DNA from: Lepeophtheirus salmonis
Taxonomy: Eukaryota > Arthropoda > Copepoda > Siphonostomatoida > Caligidae
NCBI RefSeq assembly: GCF_016086655.4
Contig: NC_052138.2
Span: 35,103,403-35,167,402 of the forward strand
Length of the DNA: 64,000 bases
Direction: 5' to 3'
Positions 35,027 to 47,484 of the stretch are shown one piece after another (position 1 is the stretch's first letter; each line of letters begins with the position of its first letter). The position numbers and the translations under genes are program-made. Below the pieces are notes generated by a model. It worked only from the letters and a program-made list of their open reading frames with translations, searched no databases and had not been told where the DNA came from.

Positions 35027-35525
35027 TCAAAACGTTCTCTTTTTTTCTGGTAGGGATGTCTTTGTGGATCTAAATTCATGTAAAATTAAGATAAATTTGG
35101 TAAAAATATATTTTAGTATTTCTTGTTCTGATTCTATATAAATAAAGGAAGAGTGACTCGATTTTAAGATTATTCTGAACTTCTGAAATAATTTGAGGGA
35201 TAGTTTAGCACGGATCTCTCTGGTCTCTTCACATTCTGCGAGCAAGTGACTTGGTGTCTCTCTACAAACATTGGAAGAGAAGCATTGCTTCTCATCTGGA
35301 AATCTACCAAAGATATTTCCTGCTGTGAGAGTATTGGTAATTTCATCCAATAGAAGGAAAAATCGAAAAGTCTATTGATATACCTTTCATTATTGCTGTT
35401 GTAAAAGCTGTTTCACCAAGTGCATCTTTCTCTCTCTCAAAAATGCTTTTGACCTCATCCGGCAACTGTAATAAGCGTATATCCTTATTTTCTATCAACC
35501 TCTTAAAGAAAAAAAAAAAAAACAA
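35027..35525 (-). pseudogene. Probable LINE C-terminal region
   Basis: Two minus-strand open stretches joined by a frameshift near 35340. The first has LLQLPDEVKSIFEREKDALG; the second ends CFSSNVCRETPSHLLAECEE. A CxxxxC...ETxxHLLxxC arrangement is common in the zinc-binding tail after the reverse transcriptase/RNase H of LINEs. No RT was found next to it, so the family is uncertain. Confidence 0.4.
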
Positions 35526-35899
35526 TCCCTAGGACCTAATTCTCTTTTTCTAAAAGTAATGTTTCTTAAAATTGATACCCTCTCTAAAGCTTCAATAAAA
35601 GATAGATCGTTGTATTTGTTCAAAATTTCTCGCAGAAATTCAATTTTCTTCTACATTGAAGTGTTTTGAATGTAATTTAGTCTTTGATTCTGTTTAATTG
35701 CCTCTTACCATTTCATTAGGGGAAGGATTCTCGAAGTTACAAATTTGCTCATATTTGGCTACGCAGTTCCAAAATGAATTGAAAGATCGGAGGACTTCTA
35801 TTTGTTTTGATGGGCTTTTCCTCTGGCCTCAACCATTCTGTAGAAAGTAGGAAAAAAATATGGCGCCCTAATCGCCGTTGACCCCCACAATTAATATAG

Positions 35900-37280
35900 A
35901 CCGATAGAAAATTAATCCAATAATAACTGGTCTTCTATTATTTTTTATATGCATAGAAGAATTAGCCATAGAAATTAAGCAAAAATATGGTTGCTGTAGT
36001 ATTTTATTTGATGACTAACCCAATATAATTGATCTCTACGCCAAAGATGTGACATTGTTTGTAGAAGTCAACAATTTCGAGTACATAAAAAAGTACTCTA
36101 GCTCTGATCGAAGTATATATTAAAGATTGTGTGGCTTTAATGGATATAATCTGATTACACCTTCACAAAATTGCATTTGAATTAACATTAAATAATAATA
36201 TTCAATTTAAAATAAGTGTTTATGCTTTAGATCAAAAGATTTCTAAAAGATTTTGCTGAATTTTAAGCATACTGTCTTTACTTTATGTCACCATATTAAG
36301 TCTACTTAAAGGACCATAATTTAAAGCCCTATTTTATCTTAAATATTATCATATAAAAAGTGGTGAACTTAAAATACAAAACAAAGAAAAAAACAAAACT
36401 TTTGAATATAACCATAATGCATATTTTTACAATATAACATTATTAGTTTTTACTTTAAAATATTTTCTTTATGTATCCCATTTAATGTAATACAACCAAA
36501 ATATTTCTAAGACCATGAAAAAAAAGGAGATCAAATTAAAATAAATAGAGATTTTTTTTCTTCTTTGAAATTGCTCTAATTATAAAAATAAATGGGGGAA
36601 AAAAATATGCCTCTATTTTTTATTTATTATATAAAAAAGGTTCAAAAGTTCCTACTTAGATTTAGCTTACAACAACAGTAATATTTTTATTGGGTGATTA
36701 TAGAAACTTACCGTACAACGACGTACTTGGTTGTCCAAAAGTTTTGAGACAGTTTTTAAAATTTAATTACTCAGCTTTTACAACATCCATTTTTCCTCTT
36801 TTATAGAAAATCTCTTGTTTTTGTTTACGTTCAATAAAAAATGTACACACTAAAAAAAAATTAAACTAAAATACAGACAAAACTACAACCAAAGAACAAC
36901 TAAAAAATAGTCATTATTAGCATAGTCTTTAGTTAGCTGAATAAACTAGTTTCTTTGATATATAAATTAACAGTGAGGATGATGCTTTTCTTTTTTTTGG
37001 ATATATTATTTGTTGGCTATTTAGTAATAATGTGTCTGACCTTGGGTTCCCCCTTCCGACAAAAGTGTCCAAAAATTATTCTCTATCTGTTGTAGCTCAA
37101 AAATTCTCGAACAGTTCATATGAGATGGGAATCAAAAGTTTCTCTTAAAAACCCTTCAGCTCCAGAAGAGATGGTCAGTAGTGATCTTGCTCCCCTCATT
37201 GCAAAACGATCAAATAAATAATTTGGCTCCAACGTTCCTAGGAGTATGCGATATTTGAACCATCTCTATGTTCAATTCAA
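35900..37280. other. AT-rich intergenic
   Basis: At 36733 GTTGTCCAAAAGTTTTGAGA resembles the start of Tc1-type inverted ends (GTGTCCAAAAGTTTTG) and may belong to the relic at 37290. Otherwise nothing was recognised. Confidence 0.35.
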
Positions 37281-37289
37281 TGCATTAGA

Positions 37290-38095
37290 GTTGATCATCA
37301 TGTCAAAAGAACAACAAAAGTAAAATATTGCAGCCTCGCTTGCAGACAGAATGTCCTCAAAAAGAGATATTGAGGTCAGATATGTCTCTAAGGCAACCAT
37401 CTACAAGGTGCGTCCAAATAAGGGTGATGATGCATTTGAAGCCCCCGGGAGTGGTCTTGCAACAAAATTGGTTACTGAAGTTGTAGTACAGCCTTTAAAG
37501 AGAAGCCAGATCTCACCATGACAGAAATGACCATGGACGTCAATATCTCAACCTCCATTATATCAAGGTGCGTCAAATAGACTAGTTTGTCGAATTTTAA
37601 AGATGGCGGAAAGGTTTTCACTGAATGGGAAAACACTTGTTTTACGCACATAGCGATCTGCCTGACACTCAATTAATTAAAGAAAATAACTCTAAACCTA
37701 TTAATTAATCCTACCATTTCGAACAAAAGTGCTCCAACTACTTCAAAATGAGTTCGAAATTCACTCATCACGCTTTCTAACTATGCTTAACAAGGAAAAT
37801 ATTTTATTGCTCCCATTTTGAATGGAAGCAGAGATGATGAAAAAGCGAATTATCATTTCAGTTCCAGTCTTTTTGGTTAACTTTTGGCCTCCCCCAATCC
37901 CCATATCTGAACTTCTGGATTATTGTATCTGGTATCAAATTTAATCTCAGGCCTGCTAAATCCGATACTCAAACGTTGAGGCCTTAAATGACTCTGTCAA
38001 TAAGCAGTGGATTTTCTTGTCCGAGGACTACATCAAAAGCACCTGCAGCTAATTCCGCTTTTCCCTAAAAACCAATATTGCTGGATTAGATGTTT
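37290..38095 (+). pseudogene. Tc1/mariner transposase relic
   Basis: The plus strand begins MSKEQQK and shows a helix-turn-helix (VRYVSKATIYKVRPNKGDDA), then a linker with LTMTEMTMDVNISTSIISRC. After a decayed middle the C-terminal half reads PPQSPYLNFWI (SPDLNPLDY block) and, in another frame, SNVEALNDSVNKQW and SEDYIKSTCS. Many stops and frameshifts show it is old. Confidence 0.65.
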
Positions 38096-38099
38096 ATAC

Positions 38100-39395
38100 T
38101 CATGATTAATTATCCTTAATATCATTGCTATAAATTATTCAAATTATGCATAATTAATAATTCGTTCATTGTAGTCTAAAAATTGTTGCACGAGATAGTA
38201 TGTAGGTAAAAACTGACCTTAAGAGTCTATTTTGAAACAAAATTGAGATATTTTTAACAAATGATAGAAATTGACTTGTTACACGTTATTAAATATTACT
38301 TTTTTATATAAAATTCCAAAATTAATTTTCATTCCTAATTGCACTTCAAAAAATAATAGCCAAGTACTTTAAACACTTTGCTTAAAATTCGATTATTTTC
38401 TATATTTATTTACACATTTGCTTGAATCAAAACGAATTAGGTCGTATACTTTGTTGGTGTATATTGTACATATAGTTCAATACGTTAAGCAGTCACGTAA
38501 CCTGACCTATATCCTAAAAGGAGAACTTCAAATTCTAGAAGAAACCAGTATAACAACTGATATTTTTATTTTTTACCTTGAGATTACATTTTTGTTGATT
38601 TAGTTTTTATTGACCTTTGCTCAAGAATAAATTAGAGTGATGAACAAATTCCGAAATACTTCCTTAAATCAATGTGATTTATTTATTAAATAATCTTAAA
38701 ACTATTCTCTTTTTTATTTTTAGTGTCAAATTGAGAGGAAAATCGATTAGTACATACTCATGGATATATCATGACTTAATTTCTGAGAATACTTAAAATT
38801 CAAGTTTATAAATTGCACCTTTTCATAAATATGAAGGGAGGAAGTTCTCATAGTTTTAGTGGATAGACCATTAATGCAGTAATAAATATATTTGAACATT
38901 CTTTGAGTACATTGATATGTTGTCATTGGGTTTGTGTATTCCTTGCCAATTATAGAGCTTATTTAATACGATTATCTACTTATCCACCATTTCCCTCAAT
39001 ACATTTGGTACATACATCCATATATATCTTATGTATTGAATAATAAATGTATTTCAGTTATTGGATAAGAGTTCATCCTTCAAAAATACCATACAGAATA
39101 CATAATACACTCTTTTTTCTTTGTCTTCTGAGATATATATTTAATTGAATAGTAATTATGTAACGGGTACAGTAGGGAAAGTCTTTGAGTCACCCTGTCG
39201 GACAGATTAACGAAGTTTATATGCTGTCCAAACGGTCTGATTGTCCAAATTCATGCAAAAAAGTTTCTTTTTGACATGTGACACAGTTTTATTATTGTAT
39301 AATAATTGAATACTGCTTTATTTCAACAAATTTACATCCATAGCCATTCTTTCCTACTTATAACTCAGCATTATAATTCAACAAATTTTTAAGGA
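38100..39395. other. AT-rich intergenic, nothing recognised
   Basis: No feature seen apart from short AT-rich open frames. Confidence 0.5.
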
Positions 39396-39399
39396 ATTT

Positions 39400-40150
39400 T
39401 TTTTGTAGGAATCTATATTTTTCCAATAGTCTTTAAATTTTTGAAAGCGAGGAATATTTGGACTTGCTATTATATGTTTAATTTTCCCTTAAAAACACTT
39501 TTTATATCAATTCATGATTATCAAAAAGCAAATAAAAGCATTTCTCTTTCAAATTTTGCTTCAAAAGTATAACTGTACCGATAATAATACGAGTATTTGA
39601 AGCTGTGGTATTGCAGCCGAGAACTTGCACATTTTCAATGAGTTCCCAGTCAATGGGAACTCAAACAGCTCATGCTTCTTCTTTTCCTGTTGAACTATCC
39701 AACAATATCCAGCAATACTTTGTTCTTTAATTTCATATCTAATGACAATGGGCAAATGTTATTTTGCCATATTCCAGTTATTCAAAGCAAGGAGTAATTT
39801 CCCATCCTAATGTAAACTTACAACATTTGGTACTTTGTCTTTAAAACATTCGATCAATCCGTATTTGCGGATTGAAGACTTACTAGTAGGAAATGTATTA
39901 ACATTCAACCCATATGAATCAATAGTTGCTTCAAGAATAAAGATGATATCTATCATAAATTGACGATTATCTAATCTACCTACTAACTTTGGAGTGATAA
40001 AATCTTTTTTAATCATTTTTGGGGTTGTTATTGACTCTGTACTTTCAATTAGGTTGAAGATCGTTGGAATTTTCAGATTAACTAGAACTAGGATTAATAT
40101 CATTGGAAAAATATTCCTTCCCAGCTAATGAATTAGATGGCAAAGTATAT
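39400..40150 (-). pseudogene. Relic of a multicopy ORF with a DTTASNTG-like motif
   Basis: On the minus strand, consecutive frames read LNVNTFPTSKSSIRKYGLIE, then a piece like H-DGK-LLAL, PIVIRYEIKEQSIA and, after a frameshift, LDSSTGKEEA, NVQVLGCNTTASNTRI and ILLKQNLKEK. I know this order (HWDGKLLP, LPVxxS, STGxxEA, CFDTTASNTGxxNG, LEQKL) from repeated uncharacterised proteins in invertebrate genomes, probably transposon-derived. I cannot name the superfamily. At least two frameshifts and several stops are present. Confidence 0.5.
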
Positions 40151-40519
40151 TTCATTAATCGTTTTAATCACTCTATATAGAGTAGGGTAGACCAGGGATA
40201 GTTAAAATACGTTTTACTGAATTATTTGGAAATAAATCACATGACATAGACTAAAGTTTTACATAATAGACATACATCTATTTACTAATAATCAAACGAG
40301 TTAAAATACATTTATGATAAGTACTTTGTGTGTAATCTTCATTTGAACTTGAATTTTCGGGTCTGCCCTAAGATCAAGTCATCGAATTGACTTAGAGCTC
40401 TCGTTGGCACCTGTTATCGTTGTCATAGAGAATTTTTTTTTCATATTTGAGTAGCTTGAATAATAAAAAAAAATGGGTTGTATGCATTTCAAATTTTTGA
40501 TTTTTAAAAAATATATGTT

Positions 40520-41010
40520 TAGCCTCTCTGTTTGTATGACGGACACTTAAGATGTTCCTCTAAACATGTAACCAAAATGTGTAATCCAGAAAATAGGAAT
40601 CTGGGGTGTAGAAGGAACCAAAAGTGTCGAAAATGTTCAAAAGAACTCAAAAGTAATTTAAAAGAGTCTTGGAACGCAGGAGATGGGTTTCTTTTATATG
40701 ACTGGTGTTCAAAAGTGTCCTCTCCACACTTGCGAGGCTCTCTCCACATACTTTTTTGATAGCTCGCTGGACATTTAGGTTTGAAATCCCGAGAAATCTT
40801 TCATGGTCTTACATGGACTTAAGGTGATTGGCCTGGGCTATTTTCTTTCACTCCTCCGGGTCCAGTTTGGCCTTTTTGAAAAATCCCTTCTTCCCCTCCA
40901 ACGTTTCGGACTTGTTGACAGCGTAGAAGGTTGTCCTGGAGACGCCCAACTGCTTAGAGTGCGCAATGAAAATCATATTCAAGTGTCATTTTCTCGACTT
41001 GTACATAAGC
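40520..41010 (-). pseudogene. Tc1/mariner transposase relic (N-terminal)
   Basis: The minus strand reads KQLGVSRTTFYAVNKSETLE, then KKAKLDPEE and KKIAQANHLKSM with stops, a paired helix-turn-helix region of Tc1-like transposases. Towards lower coordinates GHF-TPVI and a decayed stretch may be the start of the core domain. No catalytic residues remain visible. Confidence 0.6.
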
Positions 41011-41014
41011 TAGA

Positions 41015-42030
41015 TAGCTCAAGTTTTTTTTGTTCTGTAACTAATTGTTTATTCTTTAATATATCGCAATATGAATTAATTTCAATCACTTGAACTTCAT
41101 TAATTATTGAATTAGTAAGTGTTTAGACTTTAATGAATAACCCAGTAACTGGGGATTTACAACTTCATCTACAGTTGGTAGGAGAAGATATTAAGTATTA
41201 ATGCAAATTACAAAAGGTAATTAATTGTGCGATATAGTTGTTCATTATTTTTGGGTTGATCATTTTTAGTTGACTCATAGGGTTTCACAGGGAACAAGCC
41301 CCCTAGATATGTTCTTTACGCTCTTTTATTATTTGCATTAAATAAATATTAATTCTTGTTATGATGAATTCGAACTGTTTTTTACCCATGTACTTTAGCT
41401 GAGAGAAAAGAGGAAGGAAGAATACAAATACAATTGTTTTTCTCTGAGGTGATCTGCAAGGATATTTCCGTGATGTAGTTAGAGTTCCCCTCTTACATCA
41501 TAGGCCCTTGCCGTCATCTCCACTGTATTCCTTGAATCATTGTATTTTTATAAATAATAGGTAAGAAGATACCTGTTATACTATATGAGGGCCTAACTTC
41601 CCAGGTTGAAAATTTCTCGGGAGAAACATCCCAGAACCGTCTGACAGAACAATTTGCCTGTCCCGGACGGTCAGATAAGCGTTAATCTCAAGCAATGTCT
41701 GTTTGTTAAACAAAAAAGAAGAATGCTATATTCGATAAAACAGGGTAAACTCTTCACCCAAAAAACGAGACATTCTAATGTACAAATATTGTAAATATCC
41801 GATAAGCTGCATCTAAAATCTACATGTTTAACAAAATTGTATATATCATTAATAAAAGACTCTCAAAGACGGAAAATATGTCACAATATTCGAGGTTTTT
41901 TTAAAAATCATGAATGTACAAATATGAAATTTTCATATATTCATGAATAAAAGTACTTTATAACATTGGTATATTTTATATTAACTTTTATTTTATAGAT
42001 AAGTTATGTATATTGGGTGATAATTTATTT
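41015..42030. other. AT-rich intergenic
   Basis: Near 41630-41680, CCGTCTGACAG and GTCCCGGACGG form a short imperfect inverted repeat. Otherwise nothing was recognised. Confidence 0.4.
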
Positions 42031-42205
42031 GTACAGAAAATAAATTATTAAAAAATGAAAAATCGAAATCAAAATAAAAAACTACATTAGTTCTATAAAA
42101 AATAAACCGTTTTGCTATTATACATTTCCTACTATGTACTTTTGAAGGCTGTACCGCGTTTTGTACCGAAATGTGAGTTTAGCATACCGTCCAAGCCGTA
42201 ATGTG
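42030..42205 (-). mobile_element. hAT-like terminus
   Basis: In reverse, GGCTTGGACGGTATGCTAAAC is followed by TTCGGTACAAAACGCGGTACAG and CAAAACGGTTTATT. The repeated GGTAC words and following tract resemble the end at 27020. No transposase is attached. Confidence 0.4.
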
Positions 42206-42412
42206 TATATCATATAAAATGCATATTGGGCATTTATTTAATTCTTGATCTTTGTTCTAAATTGTTATTGTCGTGTTAACCCAAAAACAATATAATTATA
42301 CAATTTGATATATGAGGTGAAATTTCCCCTTATGTTAGTTAGCTGGGATATTATACACCCCAAGAAATGCTTTGTGTTCCTTTGAATCCACATTTTATCT
42401 AAACCTAACCCA

Positions 42413-42500
42413 AGGATTTTCAACCCGGGGGGCTGTTAAATTTTTAATTGCGGCCCACTATTCTCAGTTAAAGTATTATTTTCTGAAAATTGTTTGAAAA
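42413..42500 (+). mobile_element. Possible hAT-type end
   Basis: AAGGATTTTCAACCCGGGGGGCTG followed by GCGGCCCACTATTCTC resembles hAT MITE ends with CAACC and GGGxxGC. Only one end is seen. Confidence 0.3.
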
Positions 42501-42542
42501 ATTATTTTAAGGATTTCTTATCGTTAAAAGTTGGTAATTTAA

Positions 42543-43170
42543 TCATTTTCTACTAGATTTTTTGTTCAATATGTCCCCCTCAATTCTGAACGATGGCTTC
42601 AATAGGGGGGAACGAACAGAAGCACAGATTGCCTTGATGAAGTCTGAGTACAAATTGTTCCACTCCTCCATGAGCACAGCCTTCAGCTGTCCTGTTCGTC
42701 TTGCTCTCAAAGACACTTGAAACAGCAAAGTCCAGGGGTTCACGTCGAGTGAGGAAAGGCCAGAAGTCTGCCGTCCAGAAGGCCGCCTTGTTCTCCATGC
42801 AGAAATGCTGCACCTTCGTGTACTTGGGACGCCGTCTGGAGTAAACACAGAGTTGTCCCTAGGGAATATGTTCTTCAACCATTGTAGCTGATGACCTTGT
42901 AGTATACGTCCGTGTTGACTTTCTCGCTGGCCTTCAATAAGTAGGGAGGGATCTTGCTCCCGTCGGACCCCATTACGCCGAGGACCATGATCTGAGGTGA
43001 ATATTGGTCCTGAAGGTTCTCTCGACATGAGCTCTGGATTCAGCCAAGAAGCAATTATTTTTCCTGTTCAGAATAGTGTCTACTTGTTGACTTTTATGCA
43101 GAGGAGATCCCACACTCTCGGCTGTTTTGTTTGTTGCTAGGACATTTTTGATTGCACAAAAACAAAACAA
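42543..43170 (-). pseudogene. Tc1/mariner transposase relic (core and C-terminus)
   Basis: Reading down the minus strand: TILNRKNNCFLAESRAHVER (just after the first catalytic block), IMVLGVMGSDGSKIPPYLL-type core sequence, FCMENKAAFWTADFWPFLTR leading to EPLDFAV where SPDLNPLDY is expected, SVFESKTNRT, and LKAVLMEEWNNLYSDFIKAI. At least three frame changes are needed to follow it. The N-terminus is missing. Confidence 0.7.
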
Positions 43171-43179
43171 AATTAAAAT

Positions 43180-44090
43180 AGTAGCTGTTTGTCATTCCTT
43201 TTGATCGGCGCCAAGTAAAACATTGTCAGACTTTCAGAATGGAGGCTAGATGGTCTCAAAGGGGATTCCAATTTTTGATTCCTTACCGTGTATCATGGCT
43301 CTTATTGTATATAATAAACGGTATCTCATCAAAAAGGGTTGGATACTAATTTGATTCCTACAGTTCGCATACAGTATTTTACTATTCCATGGACATTTAT
43401 ACCAAAGATAAATTTGTAATTTTGTTACTCTATCAATAACAAATTATATCTTGTTGAAACCCCAATCTCATATTGTTAATAGTATTTTAACATGAGTATT
43501 TACTTTTTTTTCAGTGTATTATATTAATACAAGTTTTTAAAGCATTTCAATTTATACTTATGAATGCAAATGGATAGAATAGTTAAAAAATAATACAAAA
43601 TATAATATCATAATTATTATAATCGTACAACTGTTTATCATGTATTTAAATATTTTATTTTATTTGTGGGGTTCATTTTCAAGTCAGTTCACTAACCGTG
43701 CTATTAAAAAGATGTTCAGTAACGTAGAGTTAAGGTAAAATGTAATAATGGAGTGGGTTGGATCCCCCAAACAGGCAATTATGATTATTAATTCGGAATA
43801 AAACTTTTTTCACATATTTTTATTTCTCAGAAATTCGGTGTTTGTTGACTAATTGTAATTTGATTTGCGTCACAGTTTTTTCTAGGATTGCAAAGAATAA
43901 AGACCTCCATATATTAGAAAGTAATCATTTTATTGTATCAAATAATTTTATAGATGCATATGAAATTATAGACGTATAATAAATTTAATCCAATTCGGGG
44001 TTGGTTGGGTGATTTTTTTTTTTTTTTTTTTTTGGGGGGGGTTTATTGGATGATGATCACTTATTAGTGTTTTGTTTATTTATTTGGTAC
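43180..44090. other. AT-rich intergenic with a T/G homopolymer
   Basis: Nothing coding. A run of more than 20 T followed by 8 G lies at about 44012-44041. Confidence 0.5.
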
Positions 44091-44094
44091 AGTG

Positions 44095-44175
44095 TAGTCT
44101 TAGGACTGGCCTTATCGGTCCTTAGGAATGGTCCTATCGGTCTTTCACCCGACCAAGTGATAGGTTAATTAACTT
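44095..44175. repeat. Dispersed GGACTGA / CCTAAG repeat, copy 4 (reverse)
   Basis: AGTCTTAGGACTGGCCTTATC, GGTCCTTAGGAATGGTCC and TATCGGTCTTTCACCCGACC are, in reverse, close to the copies at 2390 and 13235. Confidence 0.55.
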
Positions 44176-44179
44176 ACCA

Positions 44180-46680
44180 CTACCTATAAGTATGTTTTTG
44201 TTTTGTTTATCTGTCGTCTGGAGCAATTAACTAAATAAAAGATACGTATATATTATATACTGGACCGTCATATTACTCAAGAGTCTAACTCAAATCAAGA
44301 GTGAAAATTAATAGGTCAGTACTGTTCCTGCTGTTCAAGCCTGGCAACACAAGAAATTTAGAACATATGTATATCTCTCTTGTTAATAATTTATCGGTCA
44401 TATATGCAGTTTGTACCTATTTTTTTTAAGAGAAGGACTAACAAAAGCTTGAGAGGTGACAATGGCCTTGCTCTTATAAGGTCTACCCTCGGTTAAAACG
44501 TTGCAAAGGTCCAATGTGTGAGAGAAAGTAGAAATTTCAGATGTAATATTGTGTAACATCGACATTACATCTATAATTATCACAAATTATAGAAATCATA
44601 CTAGTATTTATTATGTTTTTTTTGAATTTTTGTGAATGTAAATCCAAAATGAACATATCTGAATATGTTTATTTCATTTTTTTAAAGATTGAATCCACTA
44701 ATTTAATAACTAATATGTATCCAAATCAATTATTTCTTCTTAAATCTAAATGTTACAGGTACTGGCGATAGCTTAACTAATTAACTGGCTCCTATTTGGC
44801 CCCCAAGGATTTTTAACATTTTTATAAATATAATTATCATAGTTGAGTCATATATATATATAAACTTTTATTTAAGAATTGGTACTAAATGTCCTAAATA
44901 ATTATCGCCTATAATTTGTTAAGACCGTTAGTCTTTGCATTTTTTTTTCTCAAAATGCCAATGGTTTATTAAGCTAAATAATATATATAATATATGTATT
45001 AAAAAGCATTGCACATATCTTGCTAAAAATTTCATGTTTTATTAAGCTCTATAAGTTCTTATATCATATAAGGGAATAATTTCCTTAATTCCTTAATAGA
45101 GACAAGCACAATACTACTACTTAGTTATCCGAAAATAATGTTTTATGCATTTAATTAGTTTATAACATTAAGGGAGTCTTGAGAGGTCCGTATATCGACA
45201 GAATTCAATACCGGGACTCTTCAGTGCATATTTATATATATTGTATGTAATTTTCAGTTGACAAATATCTGATAAATAATTAGTTAATTGTCTTTAGATT
45301 TGATGACATTTAACTCTAAAAATATATTTAAATCCATGTTCACCTGAGTATTTGCATTGTCCACATATTCTACATTAGGAAATCATGTGATTGTCAAAGT
45401 ACATAATGAAAAGCACCAACAAAAAACTTACCTCAGTAGGAAATTATATATTATTTTGATGAATTGAATGTTGAAACTAATTCACATAAGATACATCAAA
45501 CTATCTCATAAATATGTATATATGTTCTATTCGTAATAAGAAAAGATGAAATGGGATATTCTTTTGCAACAACCACGGTTTATATATGTATGTTATTTTA
45601 GGGAGTTACTTTTTTTTTTTTTTGAAGAAATGTGTACAAGAGAGAAAGAGCAATGAACACTCAACCAAAAAAAAAGCAGTAGTGTAACAAACGTACAGAA
45701 ATTCTCCCCATAGAGAAAGATGTGACTCGCAAAAATATACTATCGATGTTTGAAACTACTTTTAAGACAAATTGAGACTTAAAAGTTCTACAATGCTTCC
45801 CTTAGATTCCGTATTAATGTACCCTGATTTATTCCCAGAATATTTTGTAGAACTTTTTTCATTAGAGTATAGAGTTTGATCAGATGGGGGTGTATTTTAG
45901 TTTTCAGTCGATAACTCTACAGTTTCAAATATAATAAAATTTTCAGTTAAACATTTAATTATAGCCCATACTATAGACTATCAAAGTGTATAAATTCATC
46001 AATTTTGTATAATTAAAATTTATCTCTACCAAACTACTCGTACTTTGTAATTGTTTTTATTCCTACGATCGTTGACAGTGCAGATCCATCACAGGTGCCC
46101 CTCAAGGTCAAAATGTACTCTCTCACCCCCAAAAAATGATTATAATTCCTTGAATGCGCAATTTGTGTGTGTTTTTTGGGGAAAGAGTAGTCTTGAAAGG
46201 TGTCTAAGCACACTGGGCATCACAGTCTGTGAAAGTTAAATGTCGAGGAATTAGACTTATTATTAATAGTCGCCATAGTGAAACTGAACCTAAACCAAGA
46301 GGGGACAGGGTAAGAGTTGGTGGGATTGGGTCAAAAACAAGAAAACTAGGCGAGCGGGGATAACAATAATGTGCACACGAACAGGATCGAACACAGCTGA
46401 CACAACACAGATGCTACCTAAATTACAAAAAAAAACCCAAAAAAGGAATTTACTTAATTTAGAAAATAAAGAAAAATAAACAATTCAAAAAGGGATCCAA
46501 TTGGCCAAACAGAGAACACAAAAACAAAAAAGCACACTTGCAAACAAAAAACAAACGGTACAATGTCAGAAAGCACCCTAAAAAAAAGGGAACCCAACCT
46601 AAATTACAAAGAAGGTATATGAAATTCAAAATAAAGTTTTTGGATGCAAAAGGACTTTTTTTCTATCTAAATTAGATTAC
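44180..46680. other. AT-rich intergenic
   Basis: No transposase or host exon was recognised. A-rich stretches with many AAAA words lie at 46420-46620. Confidence 0.45.
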
Positions 46681-46701
46681 AAAAAAAAAAAAAAAAAAAA
46701 A
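46681..46701. repeat. Poly-A run
   Basis: About 21 consecutive A. Simple sequence. Confidence 0.8.
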
Positions 46702-46889
46702 TCCCTATTGTGGGGTCAAACAGGGTTAATGAAAGTAAAGGGAAGGAAATTTATAATGGCGATCCGTGCAAAAGAATTGTTACTCTTTGGGGACAATTAA
46801 TCCCAGCACAGATATTTCATTTTAAAGGCATTTTTTCTGTATTTTATTGCAACAAAAGTGGCTTAATATTTGATTTTCTATATAATCAT

Positions 46890-47480
46890 CGAATATTGCG
46901 GCTATGAGATTTCACAACGTCTTTCAGATAGCCACGTAAGCCGTGGCACACCCTGAAGAGGTAGTCCTTTGATATTGTAGCCCAGTCCTGGTCGTCAGAG
47001 TTCTGAAGGTCTCAATAATTGGATGGCGCACCTCACATACCTAACTCTCGATTTGCCACCATATAGAGTAATCAAGAAGATTAAGATCTGGGCTCTGTGG
47101 TCGCCATAAGCTCTTTTCCCAAAATTGCATGTTGTTGGCTTCCGATTTTTGGGTCAAGTTAGGCAGTGTGTGCTATTGTAACATCTTGATAAACACTAAT
47201 TGGACCCTTTGGTCATCTCCAAGGCCTATAGTAGTACTTTGTCCGCAAGATGTCCAAATAGTCCATTGCAGTGAGCTTGTTTATGGGTGGGAACAAGATG
47301 GCGTCCATTTATGCTCCGCTCGAAGCCACAATTCCAGCATCATTACAGAGACTGGATGTTTGGTGGAATCGAGGCCATCATGAAAGTTCGTCTGGACTCG
47401 AAAAACAATAACCTAGGATCTGTTTCCGGCGCGCAGTAGTGAAGCTACCTTAATCTTCTTCCGCTCATCAGCCATTGCTT
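46890..47480 (-). pseudogene. Tc1/mariner transposase, internally deleted
   Basis: The start MADERKKIKVASLLRAGNRS (near 47475) is a Tc1-like N-terminus, but helix-turn-helix sequence is then missing. Core pieces follow: KHPVSVMMLELWLRAEHKW, LWRPQSPDLNLLDYSIWWQI with the third catalytic block intact, and VCEVRHPIIETFRT. The C-terminus IAAIFDDYIEN ends near 46900. Stops and one or more frameshifts are present. Confidence 0.7.
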
Positions 47481-47484
47481 GATT

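Noticed and set aside
41610..41690. Short inverted repeat CCGTCTGACAG / GTCCCGGACGG as an element
   Set aside because: Too short and imperfect, and no second copy or target duplication seen.
42580..42813. Second minus-strand frame over 42580-42813 as its own gene
   Set aside because: It is the same transposase relic read in the correct frame after a shift, not an extra protein.
46051..46239. Possible RT motif (GAPQGQ) in a plus-strand frame
   Set aside because: Only a few residues match SGVPQG and no flanking RT blocks are seen.
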